This document shows, one piece after another, positions 43,575 through 52,119 of a stretch of 64,000 bases of DNA. The stretch is taken from the NCBI RefSeq assembly GCF_040939305.1, contig NZ_CP162511.1, positions 434,001-498,000 on the forward strand, read 5' to 3'. The notes under the pieces are model-generated. The model did no database searches and had not been told where the DNA came from. It saw only the letters and a program-made list of their open reading frames with translations. Source of the DNA: Herbiconiux sp. A18JL235. Its GTDB lineage: Bacteria; Actinomycetota; Actinomycetes; Actinomycetales; Microbacteriaceae. The stretch's first letter is position 1. Every line of letters starts with the position of its first letter. The translations under genes and the position numbers were made by a program.

Positions 43575-44225
43575 ATGGTCGCCATCTCACCCGAGCCGAG
43601 CATCCTCACCGGTCGCTACATCCGCCTCGAGCCCCTCACCCGCGAACTGCTCCCCGAGCTCCATGCCGCCATCGGCCGGCCCGAGGTGTTCGCGGGCGGG
43701 TACGGGGGAGGGCCCGCCGGCTACCGCGCCGACGTCGACGACTTCGTCGCCTGGGCCGAGGGCTACTACCAGTGGTCAGGCGGCAACGCCTACGCCATCC
43801 GTCTCGTCGGTGGACCCGACGACGGCGTGCTGGTCGGCACCTCCACTCTCGGCGACCTGAACGAGCGACTCGAGTACGCCCACCTCGGCTGGACCGCCTA
43901 CGACCCCCGCGTCTGGGGCACCGTCGTGAACCCCGAGGCGAAGCTGCTGCTGCTCGGGCTCGCCTTCGACCACGGTTTCGGGCGGGTGAAGATCCAGGCC
44001 GACGTGCTGAACGCCCGCTCCCGCGCTGCCATCGCACGGCTCGGCGCCACCTTCGAGGGCATCAGCCGCCGCGACGTGCCGCGGGCAGACGGCAGCTGGC
44101 GCGACTCGGCCGTGTTCTCGATCATCGTCGACGAGTGGCCCGCCATCCGCGAGTCGCTTGCTGAACGTGTGGCGAATCAAGGCGGGGGAGTGCCTGTGAG
44201 CTTGGCCGACGGCGGCCGGAAGTGA
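43575..44225 (+). CDS. GNAT-family N-acetyltransferase (RimJ/RimL-like)
   Basis: 216 residues. LTGRYIRLEPLTRELLPEL is the usual start of the RimJ/RimL-like acetyltransferase group; then LGWTAYDPRVWGTVVNPEAK and KIQADVLNARSRAAIARLGA, the latter containing the conserved Asn-x-x-Ser segment near acetyl-CoA. The start at 43575 is chosen from the alignment of this motif; no strong ribosome site is seen. Target unknown. Confidence 0.8.
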   Translation: MVAISPEPSILTGRYIRLEPLTRELLPELHAAIGRPEVFAGGYGGGPAGYRADVDDFVAWAEGYYQWSGGNAYAIRLVGGPDDGVLVGTSTLGDLNERLEYAHLGWTAYDPRVWGTVVNPEAKLLLLGLAFDHGFGRVKIQADVLNARSRAAIARLGATFEGISRRDVPRADGSWRDSAVFSIIVDEWPAIRESLAERVANQGGGVPVSLADGGRK

Positions 44226-44237
44226 TCAACTAGAACC

Positions 44238-44657
44238 ATGGAAGCCATCTACACCGCAATCGCCCACGCCTCCGGTGGAGGCCGTGACGGACACGTCCGC
44301 AGCGAAGACGACCGCCTCGACTTCGACACCCGCCCCCCGAAAGAGATGGGCGGCTCGGGCGAGGGCACGAACCCCGAGCAACTGTTCGCGGCGGGCTACT
44401 CCGCCTGCTTCCTCGGCGCTCTGCACGCGGCGGGTCGCGAGCTGAAGCTCGACACCACCGACGCCGGCGTCTCGGCGAGCGTCTCCATCGGCAGCAACGG
44501 CGAGGGCGGTTTCGGTCTCGCCGTCGAGCTCGACGTCTACGTGCCGAACGTCAGCCCCGACGAGGCTCGTCAGCTCGCGGAGAAGGCGCACACCATCTGC
44601 CCCTACTCCAACGCCACGCGCGGCAACATCGACGTCACGCTCTCGGTCGTCGAATAG
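44238..44657 (+). CDS. ohr: Organic hydroperoxide resistance protein
   Basis: 139 residues, full length for Ohr of the OsmC superfamily. Both redox cysteines are visible, in YSACFLGAL and in HTICPYSNATRGN, together with GTNPEQLFAAGY. It reduces organic hydroperoxides using lipoylated protein or dithiol donors in the cytoplasm. It lies 12 bases after the GNAT gene. The usual OhrR repressor is not adjacent. Confidence 0.95.
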   Translation: MEAIYTAIAHASGGGRDGHVRSEDDRLDFDTRPPKEMGGSGEGTNPEQLFAAGYSACFLGALHAAGRELKLDTTDAGVSASVSIGSNGEGGFGLAVELDVYVPNVSPDEARQLAEKAHTICPYSNATRGNIDVTLSVVE

Positions 44658-44730
44658 CGGGTCGGCGTCTCGGCGACACGTCATCCCGGCGGCTCGTCGA
44701 CGCGTCGTCTCACCGTCGAGAAACGGACAC

Positions 44731-44765
44731 GCGAGCGCCTCGGAGTGCCACTCCGGGGCGCTCGC
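44731..44765 (+). terminator. Terminator-like hairpin after ohr
   Basis: Arms GCGAGCGCCTCGGAGTG at 44731-44747 and the complement at 44749-44765 with one mismatch; the tip forms a small loop of about five bases. CTCGTTTC follows. It lies 75 bases after the ohr stop. Confidence 0.6.
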
Positions 44766-44811
44766 TCGTTTCACGAGCATCGGTGTCGGATGCTCGCGAT
44801 AACCTCACAGA

Positions 44812-45780
44812 GTGCCCAAGAACCGTCTCGCCGTCGCCCTCCAATTCTCGGCGCTCGGCCTCATCTGGGGTGCGAGCTTCCTCTTCATGAAAGTAGCGCT
44901 CGACGGCCTCTCCTTCGGGCAGGTCGCATGGACGCGACTCGTTCTCGGCACCCTCACCCTCGCTGTGCTGCTGCTCGTCACCCGCACCCGCCTGCCGCGA
45001 ACCCCCGCGGTCTACCTGCACTTCGTCGTCATCGGGGCATTCGGATGCGCGGTGCCCTTCCTCCTGTTCGCCTGGGCCGAGCAGTATGTCACCTCCGGGC
45101 TCGCGAGCATCTACAACGCCGTCACCCCCATCGCCACAGCGCTCATGGTGACGCTGGTCTTCCGGGTCGAGAAGCTCGGCCGCTCGCGGGTTCTCGGGGT
45201 GGTTGCCGGCATCGTCGGGGTGGTCGTCATCATCGGTCCGTGGTCGTTCGCGGTGAACCAGGCGGCCCACGGCGATCTCGCGTTCGAGCTCGCCGGCCAG
45301 TTGGCGTGCCTCGGTTCGGCGGTCTGCTACGGGTTCACCTTCGGCTACATCCGCCGGTTCATCACGGCGCGGCATCCGGTCTCGGGCCTCACAGCAGCCT
45401 TCCTGCAGGTGGGCATGGGGGCGGTCATCCTGCTCGTGCTCACCCCGTTCGTCGCCCTCGGGCCGATCGTGCTCGACCTGCCGATCGTGCTCAGCCTGGT
45501 GCTGCTCGGTGTGCTCGGCACCGGTGTGGCCTATTACTGGTACATGAACGTGCTGGGGGCGTGGGGGCCGACGGCCACGTCGACCGTCACGTACCTCACG
45601 CCGGTGGTGGGGGTGTTCCTCGGCATCGTGCTGCTCGGGGAGAGCCTCAGCTGGAACGCACCGCTCGGGGCCCTTCTGGTGTTCCTCGGCATCCTGCTCG
45701 CGCAGGGCAGGCTGCGGCTGCCGGGCCGCCGCTCCGCGCGCACGGCTTCCGCGCAGGAGTCGCCGCGCGAAGCTGGCTAG
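44812..45780 (+). CDS. EamA/DMT-family transporter
   Basis: 322 residues from the GTG at 44812, with ten membrane helices in two EamA repeats. The first begins LQFSALGLIWGASFLFMKVA, the second LACLGSAVCYGFTFGYIRRF, and each ends in a typical segment such as TPVVGVFLGIVLLGESLSW. Likely exporter of a metabolite such as an amino acid. It is the first of a pair with the chorismate mutase gene, 10 bases apart. Confidence 0.87.
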   Translation: MPKNRLAVALQFSALGLIWGASFLFMKVALDGLSFGQVAWTRLVLGTLTLAVLLLVTRTRLPRTPAVYLHFVVIGAFGCAVPFLLFAWAEQYVTSGLASIYNAVTPIATALMVTLVFRVEKLGRSRVLGVVAGIVGVVVIIGPWSFAVNQAAHGDLAFELAGQLACLGSAVCYGFTFGYIRRFITARHPVSGLTAAFLQVGMGAVILLVLTPFVALGPIVLDLPIVLSLVLLGVLGTGVAYYWYMNVLGAWGPTATSTVTYLTPVVGVFLGIVLLGESLSWNAPLGALLVFLGILLAQGRLRLPGRRSARTASAQESPREAG

Positions 45781-45790
45781 AGTTCTACCT

Positions 45791-46150
45791 ATGAACGACG
45801 AGCGTAAAACGCCCGCGGGGGGCTTCGACACCAGTGCGGATGTCTACGAGCGGCTGGAGAGCATCCGCCAGTCGATCGACAACATCGACGCCGCCCTCAT
45901 CCACATGCTGGCCGAGCGCTTCAAGTTCACGCAGACCGTGGGGCGCCTCAAGGCCGAGTACGGGCTGCCGCCCGCCGATCTCGACCGTGAGGCTCGCCAG
46001 ATCAAGCGTCTGCGCGGCCTCGCCGAAGAGTCGCACCTCGACCCGGCCTTCGCCGAGAAGTTCCTCGGGTTCATCGTCGCCGAAGTCATCCACCACCACG
46101 AACGCATCGCCGCCGACGCCGACACGCCCCCCGCCACCCCCGCCGCGTAG
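45791..46150 (+). CDS. Chorismate mutase, AroQ type
   Basis: 119 residues, all helical. LESIRQSIDNIDAALIHMLA and the following ERFKFTQTVGRLKAEYGLPP contain the Arg, Lys and Asp residues that define the AroQ active site; the acidic tail is short and Ala/Pro-rich. It converts chorismate to prephenate in phenylalanine and tyrosine synthesis. The start gives a 20-residue extension before the core. Confidence 0.9.
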   Translation: MNDERKTPAGGFDTSADVYERLESIRQSIDNIDAALIHMLAERFKFTQTVGRLKAEYGLPPADLDREARQIKRLRGLAEESHLDPAFAEKFLGFIVAEVIHHHERIAADADTPPATPAA

Positions 46151-46544
46151 CGCACCCCCGCTCCCGAGCGGGCGCTGCGCGCCCCGCGCCCTGCTCACCC
46201 CGCGCGTCGGTCGCGCGAACCGCTCCCTTGGGGCCCTGGTGTGAGCAATTTCTGCGACCAGCTCGATGCCGATGAGTGGCGTCGACCTGAGCGGGTCACC
46301 CGCTCGGGTATTGGTCGCGCAAAGTGCTCTCTCGCGACCTTGTGAGAGCACGTCGTGCGGGGTGTTGGTCGCGCAGAGTGCTCCGTCGGGGCGCTTGGGG
46401 CAGTTTGTGCGACTAACTGGGGGTGGGTGGGTGGCTCCGAGTTGCGGGGGTCTCTCGCTAGGTGTGTTGGTCGCGCAGAGTGCTCCCTTGGGGCGCTTCG
46501 GGAGCAGGTTGCGCGACCAACTCGGCGCGCAGGGCGCGCGCGGG
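46151..46544. other. 394-base gap filled with palindromic repeats
   Basis: Gap between chorismate mutase and the convergent purL gene. No open frame here has coding character. It holds four copies of one imperfect palindrome (next entry), which take up about half of it. Confidence 0.7.
46207..46521. repeat. Extragenic palindrome family B, four copies
   Basis: Copies at about 46207-46260, 46311-46359, 46365-46417 and 46467-46521. The best copy is the last: left arm TTGGTCGCGCAGAGTGCTCC and a right arm ending GGGAGCAGGTTGCGCGACCA, complementary at both the outer (TTGGTCGCGCA) and inner (TGCTCCC) parts. The others keep the TTGGTCGCGCA start but diverge in the right arm. Spacing is irregular, so it is not CRISPR. 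Confidence 0.75.
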
Positions 46545-48839
46545 TCAGCCGCCGACGACGGGGCCGAAGTGGTCGGGGAGGGTGGCGCTGTGGATGCCGG
46601 CGAGCTCGGGGATGGGCACCTCGAACAGGCCCTGCACCTCGAGGGAGCCCGAGAGCGCGTCGGTGACGCCGATGCGCAGCAGCGGGATGCCCCGGCCCGC
46701 AGCGAGGCCCTTGAACTTGACGTCGTCTTCGCGGGGGACCGCCACCAGCACCCGCCCCGTCGACTCGCTGAACAGCGCGTCGGAGATCGAGACGCCGTCG
46801 CGCTCCACGATCTCGTCGAGCCATACCCGCGCCCCGATGCCGAAGCGCAGCACCGACTCGGCGAGGGTCTGCGCGAGCCCACCGTCGGAGAGGTCGTGCG
46901 CCGAGTCGATGAGACCCTCGAGGGCCCCGGCGCGCAGCAGCTCGCCGAGCGCGGCCTCGCCGGGCAGCGACACCTCGGGCGGGAGCCCACCCAGGTGCCC
47001 GTGCACCACCCCGGCCCAGGCCGAGCCGTCGAGCTCGGAACGGGTGGTGCCGAGGAGGTACAGGTTCGACCCCTCGTCTTGCCACCCCGAGGGCACACGG
47101 CGGGCGACGTCGTCGATCACGCCGAGCACGGCGACCACGGGCGTGGGGTGGATGGGCTGCGACCCGGTCTGGTTGTAGAACGACACGTTGCCGCCCGTCA
47201 CCGGGATCTCGAGCTCGAGGCATCCGTCGGCCAGCCCCTCGACGGCCTTCGAGAACTGCCACATCACCTCGGGGTTCTCGGGCGACCCGAAGTTGAGGCA
47301 GTCGGAGACCGCGACCGGGGTGGCGCCGGTGACGGCGACGTTGCGGTAGGCCTCGGCCAGCGCGAGTTGCGCGCCGCGGTACGGGTCGAGCTGGCAGTAG
47401 CGCCCGTTGGCGTCGGAGGCGAGCGCGAAGCCGAGCCCCGACTCCTCGTCGACGCGGATCATTCCACCGTCGTCGGGGAACGACAGCGCCGTGTTGCCCA
47501 GCACGTAGCGGTCGTACTGGTTCGTGATCCACTCCTTCGACGCCATGTTCGGCGAGCCCACGACCCGGAGGAACTCGTCGCGAAGCGCCTCGCCGTCGCT
47601 CGAGCGGGGAAGACGGGATGCGGAGTCGGCCTGAAGCTCGTCGATCCACGACGGGTAGGCGACGGGCCGCTCGTACACGGGCCCGTCGACCGCGACGGTG
47701 CGCGGCTCGACGTTGACGATCTCTTCACCGTGCCAGTTGATGACGAGGCGCCCGGTGTCGGTGACCTCGCCGAGCACGCTGGTCTCCACATCCCACTTCG
47801 CGGTGACGGCGAGGAAGCCCTCGAGCTTCTCGGGCTTCACCACCGCCATCATGCGCTCCTGGCTCTCCGACATGAGGATCTCTTCTGCGGTGAGCGACGG
47901 ATCGCGCAGCAGCACCTTGTCGAGCTCGATGAACATGCCGCCGTCGCCGTTGGAGGCGAGCTCGCTGGTGGCGCAGGAGATTCCGGCGGCACCGAGGTCT
48001 TGGATGCCCTCGACCAGCTCGCCCGCGAACAGCTCGAGGCAGCATTCGATGAGCACCTTCTCGGCGAACGGGTCGCCGACCTGCACAGCGGGGCGCTTGG
48101 TGGGCCCGCCGGCGGAGAAGGTGTCGGAGGCGAGGATTGAGGCGCCGCCGATGCCGTCGCCACCGGTGCGCGCCCCGAACAGCACGACCTTGTTGCCCAC
48201 GCCGCGGGCGTTGGCGAGGTGCAGGTCTTCGTGGCGCAGCACACCCACCGAGAGCGCGTTCACCAGCGGGTTGCCCTGGTACACCGGGTCGAAGTACGTC
48301 TCGCCGCCGATGTTCGGCAGGCCGAGGCAGTTGCCGTAGAAGGAGATGCCGCTCGTGACCCCGTGCACGACGCGCGCGGTGTCGGGCTCGTCGATCTTGC
48401 CGAAGCGCAGCTGATCCATCACGGCGACCGGGCGGGCACCCATCGAGATGATGTCGCGCACGATGCCGCCGACGCCGGTGGCGGCGCCCTGGAAGGGCTC
48501 GATGTAGGAGGGGTGGTTGTGCGACTCGACCTTGAAGGTGACGGCCCAGCCCTCGCCCACGTCGACGACACCGGCGTTCTCGCCCATGCCGACCATGAGG
48601 TTCTTCTTCATGGCGGGGGTGACCTTCTGGCCGAACTGCCGCAGATAGATCTTCGACGACTTGTACGAGCAGTGCTCGCTCCACATCACCGAATACATGG
48701 CGAGCTCGCCGCTCGTGGGGCGCCGGCCGAGGATCTCCTTGATCTTGGCGTACTCGTCGCTCTTCAGCCCGAGGGCCTCGTAGGGCTGTTCCCGGTCGGG
48801 GGTCGCGATGGCGTTCTCGACGGTATCGGCAGTGCTCAC
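46545..48839 (-). CDS. purL: Phosphoribosylformylglycinamidine synthase II
   Basis: 764 residues from the GTG at 48839, which is preceded by AAGGAG. This is the small PurL form without a glutaminase domain, which works with PurS and PurQ. Conserved regions are [40 protein letters not shown], and the C-terminal ATP-site [14 protein letters not shown]. It makes formylglycinamidine ribonucleotide in purine synthesis. The open frame extends upstream to 49085 but without homology. Confidence 0.97.
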   Translation of the reverse strand: MSTADTVENAIATPDREQPYEALGLKSDEYAKIKEILGRRPTSGELAMYSVMWSEHCSYKSSKIYLRQFGQKVTPAMKKNLMVGMGENAGVVDVGEGWAVTFKVESHNHPSYIEPFQGAATGVGGIVRDIISMGARPVAVMDQLRFGKIDEPDTARVVHGVTSGISFYGNCLGLPNIGGETYFDPVYQGNPLVNALSVGVLRHEDLHLANARGVGNKVVLFGARTGGDGIGGASILASDTFSAGGPTKRPAVQVGDPFAEKVLIECCLELFAGELVEGIQDLGAAGISCATSELASNGDGGMFIELDKVLLRDPSLTAEEILMSESQERMMAVVKPEKLEGFLAVTAKWDVETSVLGEVTDTGRLVINWHGEEIVNVEPRTVAVDGPVYERPVAYPSWIDELQADSASRLPRSSDGEALRDEFLRVVGSPNMASKEWITNQYDRYVLGNTALSFPDDGGMIRVDEESGLGFALASDANGRYCQLDPYRGAQLALAEAYRNVAVTGATPVAVSDCLNFGSPENPEVMWQFSKAVEGLADGCLELEIPVTGGNVSFYNQTGSQPIHPTPVVAVLGVIDDVARRVPSGWQDEGSNLYLLGTTRSELDGSAWAGVVHGHLGGLPPEVSLPGEAALGELLRAGALEGLIDSAHDLSDGGLAQTLAESVLRFGIGARVWLDEIVERDGVSISDALFSESTGRVLVAVPREDDVKFKGLAAGRGIPLLRIGVTDALSGSLEVQGLFEVPIPELAGIHSATLPDHFGPVVGG

Positions 48840-48888
48840 GCGGCCAGGCTCCTTGGAAGTGCGGGGTGGGATGCGCCTCGATTCTACC

Positions 48889-48952
48889 GGGCGCACACAG
48901 CGCATCCGCTGGTCTCGACCGCCTGTGCACGACGGATGCGCGCTGTGCGCCC
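48889..48952. repeat. Inverted repeat upstream of purL
   Basis: GGGCGCACACAGCGCATCCG at 48889-48908 is complementary with two mismatches to 48933-48952, separated by 24 bases, in the divergent gap between purL and the SGNH gene. It could be a regulator site or an mRNA leader structure of purL. Confidence 0.45.
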
Positions 48953-48987
48953 TGTGGAGAAGGCACAGGCCGTCATAGGGTTGCGAC

Positions 48988-49812
48988 ATGCCCCGCCGGT
49001 CGAGCCCCTTCCCGAAGCCCCGCCGCTTGCGCGCACCCCGAGTGATCGCCGTCGCGGCGTCGTCGCTCGCGGCCGCCGGCGGCATCGCCGCCTGGGCGAG
49101 CTACCTCTCGCGCCGCCAGCACCACTGGCGCGGGCGGCTCTCCGACGCCATCCCCGTGCACTCCTCCTTCTGGCGTGACCAGGCCTCCCGCCCACTCCGC
49201 GAGAACGAGCTTCTCTACGTCGCGATCGGTGATTCCGCCGCCCAGGGCATCGGCGCGAGCCGGCCTTCCCACGGCTACGTCGGCTTCCTGTTCCGGCACC
49301 TCGGCGAGCGCACCGGCCGGCCCGTGCGCGTCATCAACCTCGCCGTCTCGGGAGCCCGCCTGCGCGAGGCCCTCGAGCTGCAGCTGCCGAAGCTCGAGCG
49401 CATCGTGAACGGCTCGGAGGGAGCATCCGGTCGCCGACCCGACATCGTGACCGTCGCCATCGGTGCGAACGACATGGCCGAGTTCGACCCCGAGCGCTTC
49501 CGCACCGAGATCGCGCGGCTGCTGACGGGTGTCGCCGCGCTCGCTCCGGATGCTGTGGTCGCCGACATCCCCAGCTTCTACTTCCTGCCGGGAGAGAAGA
49601 GGGCCCGCGCGGCGAACCGGCTGCTGCGGGCTGCGGCCGACCGGGCGGGGCTCGAAGTGGTTCCGCTGCACGCGCTCACCGAGCGGCAGGGGCTCTGGGG
49701 CGTGACGACCCAGTTCGCTGGCGACCTCTTCCACCCCAACGACCGTGGCTACCGTGTGTGGTCCGCAGCCTTCGTGCCGGCCCTGGACCGTCGCCTCCGC
49801 CGCACCGCCTGA
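48988..49812 (+). CDS. Membrane-anchored SGNH/GDSL hydrolase
   Basis: 274 residues. An N-terminal basic stretch and one hydrophobic helix ([20 protein letters not shown]) suggest a membrane anchor. The SGNH blocks follow: block [12 protein letters not shown] with the nucleophile Ser, block II Gly in [10 protein letters not shown], block [11 protein letters not shown], block [10 protein letters not shown] with Asp and His. An esterase acting at the cell surface or on acylated glycans or lipids is likely. Confidence 0.85.
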   Translation: MPRRSSPFPKPRRLRAPRVIAVAASSLAAAGGIAAWASYLSRRQHHWRGRLSDAIPVHSSFWRDQASRPLRENELLYVAIGDSAAQGIGASRPSHGYVGFLFRHLGERTGRPVRVINLAVSGARLREALELQLPKLERIVNGSEGASGRRPDIVTVAIGANDMAEFDPERFRTEIARLLTGVAALAPDAVVADIPSFYFLPGEKRARAANRLLRAAADRAGLEVVPLHALTERQGLWGVTTQFAGDLFHPNDRGYRVWSAAFVPALDRRLRRTA

Positions 49813-49840
49813 GCGCGCGACCTCTTCGGGCCCCCGCACG

Positions 49841-49896
49841 TTCTTGCGGACAAAGTCCGTGAAGAACGCAGTTATCACGGACTTTGTCCGCGAGAA
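49841..49896. repeat. Extragenic palindrome, family A copy 3
   Basis: Left arm 49841-49862 begins TTCTTGCGGACAAAGTCCGT, and the right arm at 49875-49896 is its complement with one mismatch; loop 12 bases. It lies 28 bases after the SGNH hydrolase stop and about 9 kb from the other two copies of the family. Confidence 0.8.
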
Positions 49897-50035
49897 ATGT
49901 CTCGGGTGGCGGGTGGAGAGGTCCTCGTGCGCGAGAAACTCGTGGGGGCCCGATGGGGGGCCGTGGGCGCGCGGCACGAGCGCGCGGGGGCGGCAACCCC
50001 TGGCGAGGAGAGGGGAGCGGCGTACGCTCCTCCGC

Positions 50036-50371
50036 ATGAGCGACGACCAGCAGCAGAATGACCAGCAGTACGACCCGGCCACCGCGGGTGGTGCGGGCGA
50101 CGAGGCCCTCGCGACCGCGCCCGGGGAAGGTGCGGAGGCCCAGGAGCCTCAGCAGGAGACGCTCGGTGGCGAGCGGCCCGATCCGGCGGAGCCGGCGAGC
50201 AAAGACCCGAGCGAGTGGGTGACGGGCGACGAGCCGATGACCGGTCCGCAGAAGAGCTACCTCGACACGCTGGCCCGTGAGGCGGGGGAGGAGCTCCCGG
50301 CCGACCTCACGAAGGCCGAGGCCTCCGAGCACATCGACCGCCTGCAGCAGAAGACGGGCCGCGGCGCATGA
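50036..50371 (+). CDS. DUF3072-domain small acidic protein
   Basis: 111 residues from the ATG at 50036, chosen because the conserved part is C-terminal and GAGGAGAGGGG lies upstream. The first 55 residues are acidic and Gln/Pro-rich. The DUF3072 core is MTGPQKSYLDTLAREAGEEL followed by TKAEASEHIDRLQ, a short helix-rich motif of unknown function found in actinobacteria. It overlaps the next gene by four bases. Confidence 0.78.
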   Translation: MSDDQQQNDQQYDPATAGGAGDEALATAPGEGAEAQEPQQETLGGERPDPAEPASKDPSEWVTGDEPMTGPQKSYLDTLAREAGEELPADLTKAEASEHIDRLQQKTGRGA

Positions 50372-50610
50372 CCGAGCACCACGACACGGATGCTGCCCAC
50401 CCGTCGGACGAGCCGCATCCGGCCGCTGACCCCGGGCCGGAGCGCGCTGGCGACGGGCAGGCGACCGATGCCTCCAGTGCGGCCGCCGGTTCCGGCTCGG
50501 AGCACGCTGACGACGAGCTCGAGACGATCGCGCCGACGCCCGACTCGGAGCTCGCCGACGAGCTCCGCAGCATCAGGGCCGTGGGCGAGAACCGCACGTC
50601 GGAGCGCTGA
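50368..50610 (+). CDS. Small acidic hypothetical protein
   Basis: 80 residues, rich in Asp, Glu, Pro and Ala, and probably disordered. It overlaps the stop of the DUF3072 gene by four bases (ATGA), which supports translation. I recognise no family. Partner of the preceding protein is the only inference. Confidence 0.55.
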   Translation: MTEHHDTDAAHPSDEPHPAADPGPERAGDGQATDASSAAAGSGSEHADDELETIAPTPDSELADELRSIRAVGENRTSER

Positions 50611-50654
50611 GCGCACATCCGCATCCGCTCGTCACGAGTGACGGCGGCGGCTCG

Positions 50655-51665
50655 TCACGCCGCCGCGGGGCGCCAGCCGAGTGCGGGGCCGAGGTGCTCG
50701 GCGATGTCGCCGAGCAGCTGCAGGTAATCGTCGTGCTCGAAGGAGAAGGGGAGCGCGAACGCCACCTCGTCTATCTCGCGGAAGGCGGGGTCGGAGTGCA
50801 GGGTGTCGGCGATCTCGGCTGAGCCGCCGAGGAGGTCGCGGGCGAAGAGCATCCGCTTCGGCCCGTGGGGGACCCCCACCCGCGCCGACCGGCTCGCGGC
50901 ATACTCCTCGTAGCGGGCGCGCTGGGCCGGCGTGGCGGAGTCGGTGGGGATGACGACGAGCCCCTGCGAGACCCGGGAGCCCCCCGCCTCCCGGTAGGCG
51001 CGCACCTGGGCGAGCTGGTTCTCGGCGAAGTCGTCACCGAGTTCGCCCTGCACCACGCTCGAGGTCAGCAGATGGAAGCCGTTCGAGCCCGCCCACACCG
51101 CCGAGCGCGTACTGCCGCCGCCGTACCACAGGCGCTCGGAGAGCCCGGCCGCGTGCGGCTGCACCGTGTTCGCGAACACCTCGATGCCCTGGGTTCCCTG
51201 GAAATCGCTCGCGATCTCGCCGCGCACGAGGTCGCGGAACCGCAGCAACCTGCCGTAGTCGAGATCTTCATGCTCGGCCGTCATGGGGTAGATGGCGTCG
51301 CGGTAGCTGTCGAAGTTCATCGGCACGCCGGCCGAGAAACCCGGGTTGAGGCGCCCGTGGGAGAGCACGTCGACCGTGCCGAAGTCTTCGGCGAGCCGGA
51401 ACGGGTTCTCCGCCCCGATGGGCACCACCGCGGTGCCCAGCTCGATGCGGCTGGTGCGCTGGGTGGCGGCTGCGAGAACGGCGGTCGGCGATGAGATACC
51501 GTACTGGAGGTGCCGCTGACGCACCCAGGCGCTGTCGAACCCGAGCCGTTCGCCGTGCTCGATGATCTCGAGTGTCGCCTCGTGGCCGGCCGCCGGGTCG
51601 GCCGGATCGAACAGGCCGATGGTGAGGAATCCGAGCCTGCGAAGTGGTGTGGAGGAGTCGGGCAC
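50655..51665 (-). CDS. LLM-class flavin-dependent oxidoreductase
   Basis: 336 residues from a GTG at 51665. Luciferase-like monooxygenase barrel: LGFLTIGLFDPADPAAGHEA, then RLGFDSAWVRQRHLQYGISS, ELGTAVVPIGAENPFRLAED and SHGRLNPGFSAGVP. The last part, LGGSAEIADTLHSD, is the usual end of the family. FMN- or F420-dependent oxidation of an unknown substrate. Upstream sequence in the same frame has no homology. Confidence 0.85.
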   Translation of the reverse strand: MPDSSTPLRRLGFLTIGLFDPADPAAGHEATLEIIEHGERLGFDSAWVRQRHLQYGISSPTAVLAAATQRTSRIELGTAVVPIGAENPFRLAEDFGTVDVLSHGRLNPGFSAGVPMNFDSYRDAIYPMTAEHEDLDYGRLLRFRDLVRGEIASDFQGTQGIEVFANTVQPHAAGLSERLWYGGGSTRSAVWAGSNGFHLLTSSVVQGELGDDFAENQLAQVRAYREAGGSRVSQGLVVIPTDSATPAQRARYEEYAASRSARVGVPHGPKRMLFARDLLGGSAEIADTLHSDPAFREIDEVAFALPFSFEHDDYLQLLGDIAEHLGPALGWRPAAA

Positions 51666-52119
51666 CCTTCGAGAGTAGGCCCGACCGTCTTCGCCGCTCG
51701 ACGTTGGCGCAGGATTGCCTGAGGTTTCGATCAAGATCGGCTCAGCTGCGCCTCAAGTTCGAGGCTCGATCGGCGCTTGACGGCCCGCGAAATGCCTGAT
51801 CAGCAGAAGCAATTCCGAATGAACCACCGGCGCCGCCGAGGCGGCCCGGCCTCCCTGGGAGCCACTCGATCCGCTCTCGACCCGCTAGTAGTGTCGCTCT
51901 CGAACACAGACCTGGCGATCACGGAGACCCCGACCGTGGATCGCCGGCGGCAACCCCCATATGCCGCCGAGGCGCGTGCGGCAACACCCTGGGCTTTCCC
52001 GAGCCCGCCGCACGCGCCTCCTTCTGTGTCACCCGGAATTCCGGATGCGCCGCCCGCCCGCGGAGTCGAGCCGGCAGGCCCGTGACGCCCACCCCTCCCG
52101 CGTCTCCTACGCTTGTTCG
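51666..52119. other. 454-base gap with a structured RNA candidate
   Basis: Gap between divergent LLM oxidoreductase and MFS genes. No reading frame here is convincing. The left half, 51666-51890, has a small GCCGCC/GGCGGC hairpin near 51835; the right half holds the 6C RNA candidate. Confidence 0.6.
51900..52035 (+). ncRNA. Candidate 6C small RNA
   Basis: Two adjacent stem-loops resemble the actinobacterial 6C RNA motif. The first is GGCGGC, loop AACCCCCATAT, GCCGCC (near 51945-51967). The second has perfect 14-bp arms at 51969-51982 (GAGGCGCGTGCGGC) and 52007-52020, with an inner GGGCT/AGCCC stem and a loop start of AACACCC. CTTCTGTGT follows and the second hairpin could terminate it. A -10 TAGTGT lies at 51889-51894. 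I recall the 6C consensus from memory, so the assignment is tentative; 5' end is approximate. Confidence 0.55.

Noticed and set aside
46207..46521. CRISPR array
   Set aside because: Units are imperfect palindromes of unequal spacing with degenerate ends and there are no cas genes.
48840..49085. Longer PurL start
   Set aside because: The extension has no PurL homology and overlaps the divergent hydrolase gene; the GTG at 48839 has a good ribosome site.
51735..51860. tRNA-like GTTCGAGGC stretch near 51757
   Set aside because: No acceptor stem, anticodon arm or CCA-compatible end can be folded around it.
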